This document shows positions 8,398 through 18,653 of a DNA stretch of 64,000 nucleotides, in pieces. The position numbers and the translations under genes were made by a program. Source of the DNA: JAWKWH01 sp963669415 (GTDB taxonomy: Bacteria; Pseudomonadota; Alphaproteobacteria; Rhizobiales; Rhizobiaceae); NCBI GenBank assembly GCA_963669415.2, contig CAXXPS010000001.1, positions 992,001-1,056,000 on the forward strand. The letters are read 5' to 3'. Every line of letters starts with the position of its first letter. The stretch's first letter is position 1. The notes below the pieces were generated by a model, which was given only the letters and a program-made list of their open reading frames with translations, did no database searches and was not told the origin of the DNA.

Positions 8398-10308
8398 TTG
8401 AGTATTAGGCGCAAATGTCTGACTGCTTTGCTTGCAGTCACAGTTGGAACGGTTGCGACACCCGCATTGCCGTTTGAACTGTTTGGCCTGCGCCTGTTTG
8501 AGCGGGACAAGGATGCTGCCGCAGAGGATGTTATCGGCGTTCCGCAGTATTACGAAGTCAAAATCGAGATATTGGGATCCGACGAGGCGGTTGCGGATGC
8601 TCTCAATGGCGCTTCGCTTTTGGTTGCCGACAAGGACAAACCCGCTTCCGGGGCAGCCGGACTGATCGCAAAGGCGCGTGCTGATTATCAACGCTTGCTG
8701 GCGGCACTCTACACGGAGGGTCATTACGGCGGGTCGATATCGATCCTCATTGATGGCCGTGAGGCCGGGCAGCTTGCTCCGGATGCCGCGTTGTCTGATC
8801 CGGCGGATGTTCTGGTTTCTGTCGATCCGGGTCCAAAATTCCGGTTTGGAAGGGCAGAAATCGTCAATCGTGCGCCGGATACGTCGGATGATGAAGATCA
8901 TGTGGCTCAACCCGAGATGGAAGGATTTGCGTCGGGCGAGGTTGCCCGCTCCGGCGCGATAAAGCGGGCTGAACGGCTGGCGGTAGAAGCATGGCGCCAG
9001 CAGGGACATCCCAAGGCGGAGGTTTCTGATCGGCGCGTCGAGGCCGCCCATGACCAAAATCTGCTCGATGCGATTCTAACCATTAGACCAGGTAAAAAGG
9101 CTTATTACGGGCCCGTAACGGTTGAGGGACACGACCGGATGGATCCGGATTTCGTCGCCTACATGGCAGATTTGCCGCCTGGCGGTGAATTTGATCCCGA
9201 CGACATCAAGCGCGCGGAAGAGCGATTGGCCCGGCTTGGGGTATTTGCCTCTGCGCGCAGCGAAGAGGGTGAAATCGGCGCCGACGGCACCATGCCAATC
9301 AATTTCGTTGTGCAGGAACGAATGGCTCGGCGATTTGGTATCGGAGGTACTCTGTCGACAGTCGATGGTGCCGGAATTCAGGCATTCTGGCAGCACAGGA
9401 ACTTGTTCGGCCGCGCCGAGCAATTGAAACTTGAGGGGACCGTATCCAATCTCGGCAACAGCCTTGATCCTGATGCGCTGACATACAAGCTGGCGGCAAC
9501 GTTCATCAAACCTGGCGTATACACACCGGATACGAATTTTGAAGCGTCGGTCATTGGCATTCGCGAAAACCTCGAGGCCTACCGCCGAACCGCGGTGATC
9601 GCCCAGGTCGGATTTACCCATCTTGTTTCAAAGAATCTTGCTGCGCGAATGATGTTGACGGCAGAACAGGCGCGGTTTGTTGATCCGGTTTTCGGGCGGC
9701 GCGAGTTCACCACTGCGGGCCTTCTGGGTGGGGTGACCTGGGATAGCCGTGATGACAAGAATGATGCAACCAGCGGTTATTTCGCGGATGCCGAGATTGA
9801 GCCATTTCACGAATTCAATTTCGGAAACTCAGCAGTCAAAGGAACAATCGAAGCGCGCATCTATAGAGCGTTCGATGCCCAAAAACGGATTGTCTTAGCT
9901 GGGCGGTTAAAGGCCGGTTTCCTTGCCGGTTCGCCAATCGCGCAAACACCTCCCGACAAATTGTTTTTTGCGGGCGGCGGTGGTTCGGTGCGTGGTTATG
10001 CGTTCCGCAACATCGGTATCCTGACACCAGCGGGAATGGTGACCGGCGGCAGATCATTGTTAGAGGGATCTGCCGAAGTTCGCACACGCATCAATGACGC
10101 TTTTGGCGCGGTCGCTTTTATCGATTTCGGTAATGTGGGTACCAACTCGTTTCCGGATTTTGGCCAGCCTGTACGCGTTGGTGTGGGCGCTGGTATTCGT
10201 TATTACACCGGACTTGGGCCGATCAGGCTTGATGCCGCAGTCCCACTGGACAAGCGGGCAGGAGACCCCGACTTCGCCATCTATGTCGGCATAGGACAAT
10301 CGTTTTGA
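8398..10308 (+). CDS. tamA: TamA, outer-membrane BamA-family assembly protein
   Basis: Outer-membrane half of the translocation and assembly module, which helps insert or export envelope proteins. The start is TTG at 8398, giving a signal peptide 'CLTALLAVTVGTVATPALP' directly after MSIRRK. POTRA domains occupy about residues 50-310 and the Omp85 beta-barrel about 310-636, with the 'GGGGSVRGYAFRNIG' barrel motif and a C-terminal Phe ('GIGQSF') typical of BamA-family barrels. Length (636) is normal for alphaproteobacterial TamA. Its stop overlaps the tamB start (TTGA), so the pair is translationally coupled. Confidence 0.92.
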   Translation: MSIRRKCLTALLAVTVGTVATPALPFELFGLRLFERDKDAAAEDVIGVPQYYEVKIEILGSDEAVADALNGASLLVADKDKPASGAAGLIAKARADYQRLLAALYTEGHYGGSISILIDGREAGQLAPDAALSDPADVLVSVDPGPKFRFGRAEIVNRAPDTSDDEDHVAQPEMEGFASGEVARSGAIKRAERLAVEAWRQQGHPKAEVSDRRVEAAHDQNLLDAILTIRPGKKAYYGPVTVEGHDRMDPDFVAYMADLPPGGEFDPDDIKRAEERLARLGVFASARSEEGEIGADGTMPINFVVQERMARRFGIGGTLSTVDGAGIQAFWQHRNLFGRAEQLKLEGTVSNLGNSLDPDALTYKLAATFIKPGVYTPDTNFEASVIGIRENLEAYRRTAVIAQVGFTHLVSKNLAARMMLTAEQARFVDPVFGRREFTTAGLLGGVTWDSRDDKNDATSGYFADAEIEPFHEFNFGNSAVKGTIEARIYRAFDAQKRIVLAGRLKAGFLAGSPIAQTPPDKLFFAGGGGSVRGYAFRNIGILTPAGMVTGGRSLLEGSAEVRTRINDAFGAVAFIDFGNVGTNSFPDFGQPVRVGVGAGIRYYTGLGPIRLDAAVPLDKRAGDPDFAIYVGIGQSF

Positions 10309-13300
10309 AGCGCCTGATCGCATTTTTCGTCCTTTTGGTCATAATATTACCTGCTTTGGCGCAGGATAAACCTGACGCTGAACAGGAAAAATCGGCGCTT
10401 TTGACCTATGTGGAAGAACAACTTTCCACGCCCAATCGCAAAATCAGCTTTTGGGGAATTGAGGGTGTTCTTTCCTCCGATGCCAAATTTGAACGCATCA
10501 GTATTGCTGATCGCGAAGGTGTTTGGCTGGAGATCAACAATGCCTCCATCGTATGGACCCGGACGGCGCTGTTTACCGGGCGCCTGGTCGTCGACAAGCT
10601 GGCGGCTGAGTCGATAGAGGTCAAACGGCAGCCGCTGCCGGATGAAAATACTGCTCCCTCGGTCGAGGCATCCGGGTTCTCTGTTCCGGAATTGCCGGTT
10701 TCGGTCAATCTGGACGAACTGGCCATCGACAGCGTGACGTTTGGCGAAGGGGTTTTCGGACTTGCATCAGAGCTTGAGATCGCCGGAAATCTGGTGATTG
10801 ACACCGGCAAGCTGGAGACCGGTCTGGAGATCAAGCGGCTGGACGGTCCGGGTGGCGAACTTGAATTAGGCGCATCGTTTAACGGCGAAACGAATGTCCT
10901 TGACCTTGACCTTACTCTGTTTGAGCCGGGGGATGGCGTTGTTGCCAATTTATTGAATTTTCACGGGAAACCGGCCGTGAGCCTCGGATTGAATGGATCG
11001 GGGCCGGTTTCCGATTTGAGGTTGGCGCTGACCCTCGATGCTGATGAACGCCGGGTACTGACCGGACAGGCCCGGTTTGCCGGGACAGACAATTCCCGTC
11101 GTTTTGACATCGGTGCGGCCGGTCCGCTCGGAGAACTGGTCAGACCCGACCTGAGAGACCTTTTTGGACAACGCAGTGAACTGATCCTTGCAGGCAGGAC
11201 ACTGGATGATGGTGGTTTGGACATCGAGAGGCTCGAAATTGCAAGCGGCGCATTGGAGCTCTCCGGGACACTACAAACAGCGGCGGACGGATTTCCGGTC
11301 GAGTTTTCCCTCAACGGAACCATCCAGTCGAAGAATGCAGCGCCTGTGGTTCTGCCTCTTCCCGGCGGGGTCACGGAAATTGGCAAGGCTGCTCTCGATT
11401 TCCGTTTTGGCGGCGGTGGCGTCACAACCTGGTCGGGCAAGGTAGTAGCGACGGACTTTGCCACCGCCGGCTTCACAGCAAATGAGTTTCAGTTGAACCT
11501 GGACGGTGTTGCCGTCGGTCTCGACGATCCGGAAAAACGTGAGGTAACGTTCATTGTCGATGGTCGGGCCAACGGCCTTGATTCCGAAGATCCCGGGATT
11601 TCTTCTGCTGTGGGCAATACAATCGGCTTGGATATCAGCGGCGCCTGGAGATCCGGGCAGCCAGCCATTGTGGACCGGGCGCGGATCAATGCAGAAGTTG
11701 TGGATCTCGAATTTGCAGGGCAGATCAGTGGCGGAACTATCGATGGCCGGTACAATGTCGATGTAGCGGATGCGACCGTTCTGTCGGCTTTGGCTGAAAG
11801 GGAACTTGCGGGTGCAGTGAAAATTTCCGCAGACGGTTTGATCGAACCGGTGACCGGTGCATTTGATCTTTTGCTCGACGGCGAGATGCAGGACGTAGCA
11901 GTCGGTTCGATGTTCGATGGTCTTCTTGCCGGAAAAACCACCATAAATGGCAGCGCTGCGCGAACGGAAACCGGCATTCGCGCTGACAATCTCACCGTAG
12001 CGAATCAGCAGTTATCCTTACGTGTGAACGGTCTTTACGGAGCCGAAACGGCGGACTTTACGTTCAGTGCCGATGTGGCAGATCTGGCGGTGATTTCCAA
12101 AAACATAGCTGGCCGCCTGGACGCCCAAGGGTTTGCCCGGGGCGAGGAAGGCATCATCGAACTGCAGTTCGATGCAAAAACGTCCGAAGGTGCGAAGGTC
12201 CTGGGCAGAAGTCTTACGAACGCGGCAATTGAATTCACAGGGCGCAATCAAAATTCCGGATTGAATGGCGAAATCAACGGCGCCGCATTCATCGATGGCG
12301 AGCGTATCGACCTGAAAGCCAAAATTGCCGCCGCTGAAAGTAGCCGCCGGCTGGATGATCTGGTTTTGAATGCCGGCGCAACAAAACTATCGGGATCTGC
12401 ATCAATGGACGATGACGGTCTGATAAATTCCGACCTAAAGCTGAATTCAAGCGACATCTCCACCGCAGCTGCCATTCTGCTTGTCGAAGCCTCAGGCAAA
12501 GTGGAAGCCGACATTACTCTGGCTAACGCAGATGGGCAGCAAAATGGGCATGTTTCGGGAAAATTGTCGGCCGTCAGATATGCGGATGCGGAGCTGTCCG
12601 ACGGCGACATCGATTTCAAGTTCAGTGATTTGTTCGGCGTGCCAAGTGCTGACGGCACTGCGGTGCTGCGGGAAGTAATCGTGGCCGGTATCCAAGTGGC
12701 CAAATTGGATGCAAATGCTTCCAGCAACGCAGATATAACTCAATTCAATGCGCGAGCAGATCTGCAGAACGGTACTGCAATAAGCACACAGGGTTCGATT
12801 GCAAACCAGGGCGATGCGGCGCTGGTGACATTGACCGGTGCAGAACTATCCAAAGGCAAATCGCTTGCAAAACTTAAACAGAGTGCGCGCCTTCTGATTG
12901 GTGCAGATGCCATTGAGATCGATGGCGTGGAGCTGGATGTCGGCGAAGGTTCGGTGTCGTTAAGTGGAGCGGCGGGGGAGCAACTGGCTCTGCTGCTCGA
13001 CATTGAAAGCGTTTCTCTGGATGTTGCAAACGCGGTTCGACCTGACCTTGGAATGGCTGGTTCTGTTTCCGGACGTGCCCAGGTAGGCGGAACATCGGCG
13101 GAACCGGATGTTAATTTTGATCTTGACGGTTCGGGCATCACTTCGACCGTGTTGCGCTTGGCCGGATTGCCTCCGATTCAGGTGACTGCGTCCGGCCATT
13201 CAGATTCAAAAAAAATGGTTGTTGATGCGCGCATGAACAGTGGCAACGGCATCCAGGCCACGGCGAACGGAACGGTGCCGCTCGGGGACGGCGCCTTGGC

Positions 13301-14912
13301 TTTAAATGTGGCCCTTCAGTCCTTCCCGCTAGAGATCATCGATCGAATGGCGGGAGGTCAAGGGCTGGGCGGACGACTGTCGGGAGATGCGAAAATTGAA
13401 GGTCCGATAGATCGGCCGACAGCCAAATTTGCACTGAACGGCACCGGCATACGGGCAACCGTTTTGTCGAATAGCGGGCTCGGGGTGCTCGACGCAGGTG
13501 CAAACGGAACTTATTCCGGCAATACGGTCAATCTCACTGCCTTCAATGTTTCCGGTGCGTCGGGGCTTGCGGTCAATGGCAGCGGCCGCATTCCGTTGTC
13601 CGGAGGTGGGCTTAATATTTCGCTGGATGGATCCGCTCCGCTTTCAATCGCAAACCGGCAGTTGGCCTCGCGCGGCGCTCGTGCTGAAGGTTTGGCCCGC
13701 TTTGCAATACGATTGAGCGGGGCGATCGCAAATCCCGCGTTCAATGGAACCGTGTCGACCCAGGGCGCGAGCTATTCTGATCCGCTTGCCAATGTTGCTC
13801 TCAGAAATATCGCAGTAGCCGCAGACCTCAATGGCCAGCGAGTTGTCATAAGGCGCGGGACCGCCAACTTGGCAGCCGGTGGTTCGGTTTCGATGGCAGG
13901 ATCGGTGTCTCTCGATGGAACGGCTGGATATCCGGCTGACCTGACGATTGGCTTGGATAATGCCCGGTACACGGATGGAACACTGGTCGTTGCGACGATG
14001 AGTGGCCAGCTCGGCATAACCGGTGCGCTTATCTACGATCCTCTAATCGGCGGAGATTTGAATGTCAGTCGGGCCGAACTGACCATTCCGGAAACGATCG
14101 CCGGTGGTGCGGACAGTCTCAATGTCAAACACATAAATCCACCCAAAAAGGTCGAGCGAACTCTGGAATTTGCCAGAGCCGACGATGGTACTCCCGTTCC
14201 CAGCGGCCGGCCAAGTGTCGCTCGTTTGAACGTGTCAGTGAACGCGCCGAACAAGGTATTCGTGAGAGGGCGAGGGCTGGATGCGGAACTGGGCGGGTCG
14301 GTCAGGTTGACCGGGCCCGTCACCAATATTCAGCCTGTCGGCGGGTTTGAGCTGATCAGAGGCAGACTTTCGATACTTGGCAAGCGCATTGTTTTCGATG
14401 AAGGCAAAGTCACCCTGGTCGGTGATCTCGATCCATTTGTTCGATTTGTCGCCAGTTCGGACGCAGATGAGGCAACAGTGTTCATCACGGTAGCCGGGCG
14501 GGTGTCTGATCCGTCCATCGTGTTTTCCTCAAATCCGGAATTGCCTCAAGATGAAGTTCTGGCCCGGCTGATATTTGGGCGTAGCATAACGGAATTGTCT
14601 GCGCTGCAAGTGGCAAAGCTTGCTGCATCGGCTGCGCAATTGGCAGGAGGCAGCAATTCGTCATTGCTTGACAGTTTCCGACAGACGACAGGATTGGACG
14701 AGCTGGATGTGGTCACGGATAGCGGTGGCAACGCCGCAGTTCGCGCAGGGCGCTATATCAATGACAATGTCTATCTTGGTGTTGAAGCGGGCGCATCGGG
14801 ATCGACCAAGGGAACGATCAATATCGACATAACCGACAGTTTGAAAGCAACCGGTGCCACCGGATCTGACGGCAATTCGAGCATTGGCATCTTTTTTGAG
14901 AAAGATTATTGA
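10305..14912 (+). CDS. tamB: TamB, inner-membrane AsmA-like translocation module protein
   Basis: Long periplasm-spanning partner of TamA; AsmA/VPS13-like beta-groove proteins of this class are linked to envelope protein assembly and phospholipid transport. The 1535-residue protein starts at TTG 10305 with a membrane segment 'RLIAFFVLLVIILPALAQ', continues as repetitive short beta-strand sequence rich in Gly/Asp/Leu, and ends with the conserved TamB (DUF490) domain over about the last 350 residues, including 'GGFELIRGRLSILGKRIVFDEGK' split here as GGFELIRGRLSIL and IVFDEGK, and a final 'GIFFEKDY'. The four-base overlap with tamA and the domain pair make the assignment secure. Confidence 0.92.
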   Translation: MKRLIAFFVLLVIILPALAQDKPDAEQEKSALLTYVEEQLSTPNRKISFWGIEGVLSSDAKFERISIADREGVWLEINNASIVWTRTALFTGRLVVDKLAAESIEVKRQPLPDENTAPSVEASGFSVPELPVSVNLDELAIDSVTFGEGVFGLASELEIAGNLVIDTGKLETGLEIKRLDGPGGELELGASFNGETNVLDLDLTLFEPGDGVVANLLNFHGKPAVSLGLNGSGPVSDLRLALTLDADERRVLTGQARFAGTDNSRRFDIGAAGPLGELVRPDLRDLFGQRSELILAGRTLDDGGLDIERLEIASGALELSGTLQTAADGFPVEFSLNGTIQSKNAAPVVLPLPGGVTEIGKAALDFRFGGGGVTTWSGKVVATDFATAGFTANEFQLNLDGVAVGLDDPEKREVTFIVDGRANGLDSEDPGISSAVGNTIGLDISGAWRSGQPAIVDRARINAEVVDLEFAGQISGGTIDGRYNVDVADATVLSALAERELAGAVKISADGLIEPVTGAFDLLLDGEMQDVAVGSMFDGLLAGKTTINGSAARTETGIRADNLTVANQQLSLRVNGLYGAETADFTFSADVADLAVISKNIAGRLDAQGFARGEEGIIELQFDAKTSEGAKVLGRSLTNAAIEFTGRNQNSGLNGEINGAAFIDGERIDLKAKIAAAESSRRLDDLVLNAGATKLSGSASMDDDGLINSDLKLNSSDISTAAAILLVEASGKVEADITLANADGQQNGHVSGKLSAVRYADAELSDGDIDFKFSDLFGVPSADGTAVLREVIVAGIQVAKLDANASSNADITQFNARADLQNGTAISTQGSIANQGDAALVTLTGAELSKGKSLAKLKQSARLLIGADAIEIDGVELDVGEGSVSLSGAAGEQLALLLDIESVSLDVANAVRPDLGMAGSVSGRAQVGGTSAEPDVNFDLDGSGITSTVLRLAGLPPIQVTASGHSDSKKMVVDARMNSGNGIQATANGTVPLGDGALALNVALQSFPLEIIDRMAGGQGLGGRLSGDAKIEGPIDRPTAKFALNGTGIRATVLSNSGLGVLDAGANGTYSGNTVNLTAFNVSGASGLAVNGSGRIPLSGGGLNISLDGSAPLSIANRQLASRGARAEGLARFAIRLSGAIANPAFNGTVSTQGASYSDPLANVALRNIAVAADLNGQRVVIRRGTANLAAGGSVSMAGSVSLDGTAGYPADLTIGLDNARYTDGTLVVATMSGQLGITGALIYDPLIGGDLNVSRAELTIPETIAGGADSLNVKHINPPKKVERTLEFARADDGTPVPSGRPSVARLNVSVNAPNKVFVRGRGLDAELGGSVRLTGPVTNIQPVGGFELIRGRLSILGKRIVFDEGKVTLVGDLDPFVRFVASSDADEATVFITVAGRVSDPSIVFSSNPELPQDEVLARLIFGRSITELSALQVAKLAASAAQLAGGSNSSLLDSFRQTTGLDELDVVTDSGGNAAVRAGRYINDNVYLGVEAGASGSTKGTINIDITDSLKATGATGSDGNSSIGIFFEKDY

Positions 14913-14942
14913 TCTTTTCCTGGGGGTTGGGGGAGTGATTCT

Positions 14943-16361
14943 ATGAGCACGCCTATTTGGCAATGGTCGGCCGTTGATACCGCCAAGTCCATCAGGAATG
15001 GAACCGTATCATCTGAAACGGTGGTGCATGCGCATGTTGAGCGAATGCGTGAAGCCAATCCCGCCGTCAACGCGGTGGTTGTTGATCTTGGCGATCAGGC
15101 CATTGGTCAGGCGAAAGAGATCGACAAGAATTTGAATTCCGGCAGCAGAGCACGGCTGCTTGAGGGTGTGCCCGTTACCGTCAAAACAAACGTTGATTTT
15201 AGTGGCCAGGCCAATTCCAACGGTGTTCCCGCATTCAAAGACATGATTGCCACGGATGATTCTCCAGTGGTTGCAAACCTGAAGAAGGCGGGTGCGATCA
15301 CCATCGGCCTCACCAACACACCAGAATTTTCGATGCGGGCTTTCACCGACAACCCGCTTCATGGGCTGACACTTAATCCATGGGATCATGGTGCTACCTG
15401 TGGAGGGTCATCGGGAGGCGCCGCCGCATCGTTGGCACTCGGTATCGGCGCGCTCGCGCATGGTAACGATATTGGCGGTTCGGTCAGGTGGCCGGCGCAT
15501 TGCTGCGGTCTCGCAACGATACGTCCAACGCAGGGGCGCATTGCCGCCTATAATCCCTCCGCACCAGCCGAACGCCCTTTGATGGCGCAGCTATTCTCCA
15601 CACAGGGACCGTTCGGAAAGTCGGTCGCCGATGTGCGTTTGGGGCTGGAGGTAATGGCGGCGCGCGATCCACGCGATCCCTGGTGGGTGCCGGCGCCGCT
15701 TGAGGGGCCGAGGCCCGAGGCTCCGATCCGCGTCGCGCTGGCAAAGGTGCCGGAGGATCTGGATCCTGACCCCGCCATATTGGCGGTCGTTCGACAGGCT
15801 GCCGATCGCCTCTCTGATGCAGGATATGTGGTCGAGGAGACCGAACTGCCCGATCTTGGCGAAATCTGGCAGGCTTGGTCGGATATCCTGTTTGAGGAGA
15901 TGCACACGCTTCAGGAAGCGGCGATGCGCAAAGTCGTCAGTGATGACTATATGTCCGTGTTTGAGAGTTATGACGCGTTTTCCAATAGGCTCGACAAGAA
16001 GGGCTTCATGGAAGCCATTTCCCATCGGACGCGACACCTGCGTAACTGGATGATGTTTCTTGAACAGTATCCAGTCATCCTGACACCAGCCTGTGTTCAC
16101 AGAACCTATGGGCCGCGCGAGGATCTTGATGGTCCCTCGGCGGTGGAGCGCATATTCAAGCGAGGACTTCGCTACATATCGTCGATCAACTATCTTGGCT
16201 TGCCAGCGGCAATTGTCCCTGCGGGTATGGTCGATGGTTTGCCTGTCGGTGTGCAGCTGATCGCGTCCCGGTTTCGCGAGGACATAGCGCTTGATGCCGC
16301 TGAAGCAATCGAACAGCGCACCGGGATAATGTGTGCGCAGCTTTGGGCGCGAGAGGCGTGA
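14943..16361 (+). CDS. Amidase-signature family amidase
   Basis: Hydrolyses a carboxamide to acid plus ammonia (substrate unknown). The Ser-cisSer-Lys triad is visible: Lys81 in 'VPVTVKTNVD', the GGSSGG loop at Ser156/157, and the nucleophile Ser180 in 'DIGGSVRWPAH'. Length of 472 residues is normal. The ATG at 14943 follows a GGGAG about eight bases upstream. It lies 30 bases after tamB on the same strand but probably has its own function; its stop is only eight bases from the end of the convergent kinase gene. GatA is unlikely: no gatB or gatC neighbour and weak resemblance at the C-terminus. Confidence 0.88.
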   Translation: MSTPIWQWSAVDTAKSIRNGTVSSETVVHAHVERMREANPAVNAVVVDLGDQAIGQAKEIDKNLNSGSRARLLEGVPVTVKTNVDFSGQANSNGVPAFKDMIATDDSPVVANLKKAGAITIGLTNTPEFSMRAFTDNPLHGLTLNPWDHGATCGGSSGGAAASLALGIGALAHGNDIGGSVRWPAHCCGLATIRPTQGRIAAYNPSAPAERPLMAQLFSTQGPFGKSVADVRLGLEVMAARDPRDPWWVPAPLEGPRPEAPIRVALAKVPEDLDPDPAILAVVRQAADRLSDAGYVVEETELPDLGEIWQAWSDILFEEMHTLQEAAMRKVVSDDYMSVFESYDAFSNRLDKKGFMEAISHRTRHLRNWMMFLEQYPVILTPACVHRTYGPREDLDGPSAVERIFKRGLRYISSINYLGLPAAIVPAGMVDGLPVGVQLIASRFREDIALDAAEAIEQRTGIMCAQLWAREA

Positions 16362-16368
16362 ACTGAAT

Positions 16369-17370
16369 TTATAGTACTCGTTCGCACTCAGCGATTGCGC
16401 TGACAATCAGTCGCGGGATTCTGGACGCAACTCCGGGCTCATTTCGGCGATCTTTTGCCCAGCCGAGATATGTCAAGCTGCGGGCCATCAAAAATAATGG
16501 CAGTTGTTTCAGGCTTTCGCTGGTTAGTGTTCTGCGTTCGCGATAGCCGGTTATCAGTGCCGTCTCCAATTCGACATAGTCAGGTTCGCTGTTGTTTTTC
16601 AAAAGGGCGGTTGCGATATCGAACATCCGCCAACCAAAGCCTGAGTCGTCAAAATCGATAAATCGAATTCCATCGGTTCCAATCAGAATGTTCTCGCGAA
16701 CGAGATCGGCATGGATAATGCCATAATCAGGCTCCGTCGTGGTGAGCACTTGGAGCTCGGCGCGCAGTTTATCGCGGGCGGATATGAGCAAGTTTCGCTG
16801 TCCGCCGGTCAATTCCTCCAAATCCCAGAAGCGGCCCCAAAACGGGTTTTCCCCGACCAGCCCATCACGATCCCAAGCCGGACGTGAGAAGCCTGAAGGC
16901 GGGTGCCAATTATCAGCCAGATTGTGCAGCCGTGCCATTTCGCGACCGATGTCTGCGAAAACTTCCTGTCGAACTTTACCTTGAAGCCCAAGCGGTGAAC
17001 CGGTCTTGCCGAGCGGTTCACCAGGCAGCCAAGATAATAGGTCAACCATTCTGGCGCCGCTGTTGTTTGATTGGATTTCGACACAATATTCGCGATTGTT
17101 CGTTGGCATGGGTGCAGGGATGCCAAGCCCGCCATCGGCTAACATGGCCATCATGTCGAGTTCTGATTTCAACGCTGATTCAGTATGATAACCTTGGCGG
17201 TGAATCCTTAGCGCAAACTTTTCGCCGCTGCTGTCGCTAACCCGAAACACGGTATTTTCGCGGTGCTGGATTAGCTCCGGTTGCTGCTCTGGCAAACCCC
17301 AATGTTTGAGGGCGGTAACCGCAATCTCAAGCACCTCATTCAAATCGGTCACTTGTCCATCACCGGTCAA
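16369..17370 (-). CDS. APH-fold kinase, hydroxylysine-kinase-like
   Basis: Phosphotransferase of the aminoglycoside/choline/homoserine kinase fold (333 residues). The Brenner-type catalytic loop is 'IIHADLVRENILI' and the metal-binding motif is 'FIDFDDSGFG'. The start is TTG at 17370, overlapping the upstream aminotransferase stop by four bases (TTGA); GTG at 17352 is possible. Kinases of this subfamily are found next to, or fused with, class III PLP enzymes; in animals the pair acts as hydroxylysine kinase plus phosphohydroxylysine phospho-lyase. The tight coupling here suggests the same logic: phosphorylate a hydroxy-amine, then eliminate phosphate. Substrate is inference. Confidence 0.8.
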   Translation of the reverse strand: MTGDGQVTDLNEVLEIAVTALKHWGLPEQQPELIQHRENTVFRVSDSSGEKFALRIHRQGYHTESALKSELDMMAMLADGGLGIPAPMPTNNREYCVEIQSNNSGARMVDLLSWLPGEPLGKTGSPLGLQGKVRQEVFADIGREMARLHNLADNWHPPSGFSRPAWDRDGLVGENPFWGRFWDLEELTGGQRNLLISARDKLRAELQVLTTTEPDYGIIHADLVRENILIGTDGIRFIDFDDSGFGWRMFDIATALLKNNSEPDYVELETALITGYRERRTLTSESLKQLPLFLMARSLTYLGWAKDRRNEPGVASRIPRLIVSAIAECERVL

Positions 17371-18644
17371 ATGGCGTCCAGAACGCGTCCGAGCGCGTCC
17401 AGCATCACGTCCGCATCTGCGGCTGAAAATTGCATGGGTGGCCTGATCTTCAATGTGTTACCGTGCATTCCGGTCTTGCCCATCAGCACTCCTTGAGCGC
17501 GCATCGCATTGACGATCTGGCCAGCGCGTTCGGCGTCTGGCGTCATCGTCTCGCGATCTTTGACCACTTCAGCCCCAAAGAAGAAACCGCGACCACGCAC
17601 ATCACCAAGGCAATCGTAACGCCCGGCCAATCGCTCCAATCCGGCCCGCGCATAGGCTCCAACCCTGGCGGCATTTTCAAGCAGGTTTTCCTGTTCAAGA
17701 ACATCGATCACGGCCATCGCTGCTGCGCAGGAAACCGGGTTTCCACCAAAAGTATTGAAATAGCGAAAAGCGCCGCGAAACGCGGACATGATATCTGAAG
17801 ATGTAACAACGCCAGCGACTGGATGACCATTGCCCATCGGCTTGCCCATGGTGACGACGTCGGGTGTGAATCCAATGCGCTGATGCCCCCACATATGTCC
17901 GCCGGTGCGGCCAAATCCTGGCTGCACCTCATCGGCGATAACGATACCGCCCGCCTCGTGAACGGCGCTGACGGTGGCATCGAGAAAACCTGACTGCAGA
18001 TCGGGAAAGCCTTCATTGGCGAAATAGGGGCACAGGATAAGTGCTGAAAATCCGTGCGGCGATTGCTGCAATGCTTCAATCGCTTTGCGCGTGTTCTCGG
18101 CAAATCCGGCCGCCGTGCCGGCTCCATTTCCACCATCGGGTCGAAGGCTGTCTGGCGCCGGCACATGACGGATGTGGTCAAGATGGCCGCCTATTGGCGG
18201 CATGCGGGTCGACAGTTGCGAAACTGCAGACGTATTGCCGTGGTAGGTGCTGTCCGTGGCTATTATTCCGGTCTTGCCGGTGACCGCCTGCGCCATGCGA
18301 AGTGCAATGTCATTGGCCTCTGAGCCGGTACAAGTCAGAATTGCTGTCGACAGCGGCGCCTCAAATGTAGCGGTTAGTCGCTCCACATAATCGAGAATTC
18401 CCTCATGCAGATATCGGGTGTGGGTATTTAATATTGCGGCCTGTTTGCAAATCGCCTCGACGACAGCGGGGTGGCAGTGACCGACATGCGGCACATTGTT
18501 GTAACAGTCGAGATATTTGCGGCCGTCGGCATCCCAGAGCCACACACCCTGGCCACGAACGATATGGACAGGGTCGTCGTAGAACAGGGAGATGTTCTTT
18601 CCGAGCAGGTTCTGCCTGCGAGCAAGCAGTTTGCTGTTGACCAT
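17367..18644 (-). CDS. Class III PLP enzyme (aminotransferase or amino-alcohol phospho-lyase)
   Basis: Fold type I PLP enzyme, 425 residues. 'FYDDPVHIVRGQGVWLWDADG' (start of the class III domain), the 'GSEANDIALRMAQ' phosphate-binding region, 'IADEVQPGFGRTG' and the Schiff-base Lys268 in 'VTMGKPMGNGHP' are all present. The MGKPMGNG context resembles the AGXT2-like/ETNPPL/PHYKPL subgroup, some of which are phospho-lyases rather than transaminases. Its stop overlaps the start of an APH-fold kinase, supporting a kinase/phospho-lyase pair. It starts nine bases after the next aminotransferase gene ends, in the iclR-led operon. Confidence 0.85.
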   Translation of the reverse strand: MVNSKLLARRQNLLGKNISLFYDDPVHIVRGQGVWLWDADGRKYLDCYNNVPHVGHCHPAVVEAICKQAAILNTHTRYLHEGILDYVERLTATFEAPLSTAILTCTGSEANDIALRMAQAVTGKTGIIATDSTYHGNTSAVSQLSTRMPPIGGHLDHIRHVPAPDSLRPDGGNGAGTAAGFAENTRKAIEALQQSPHGFSALILCPYFANEGFPDLQSGFLDATVSAVHEAGGIVIADEVQPGFGRTGGHMWGHQRIGFTPDVVTMGKPMGNGHPVAGVVTSSDIMSAFRGAFRYFNTFGGNPVSCAAAMAVIDVLEQENLLENAARVGAYARAGLERLAGRYDCLGDVRGRGFFFGAEVVKDRETMTPDAERAGQIVNAMRAQGVLMGKTGMHGNTLKIRPPMQFSAADADVMLDALGRVLDAI

Positions 18645-18653
18645 GTAACCGTC

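Noticed and set aside
8242..9057. 271-residue minus-strand frame opposite tamA
   Set aside because: Antisense to the tamA signal peptide and POTRA region; no ribosome-binding site or homology.
14943..16361. Amidase as glutamyl-tRNA amidotransferase subunit GatA
   Set aside because: No gatB/gatC neighbours and the C-terminal half is not GatA-like.
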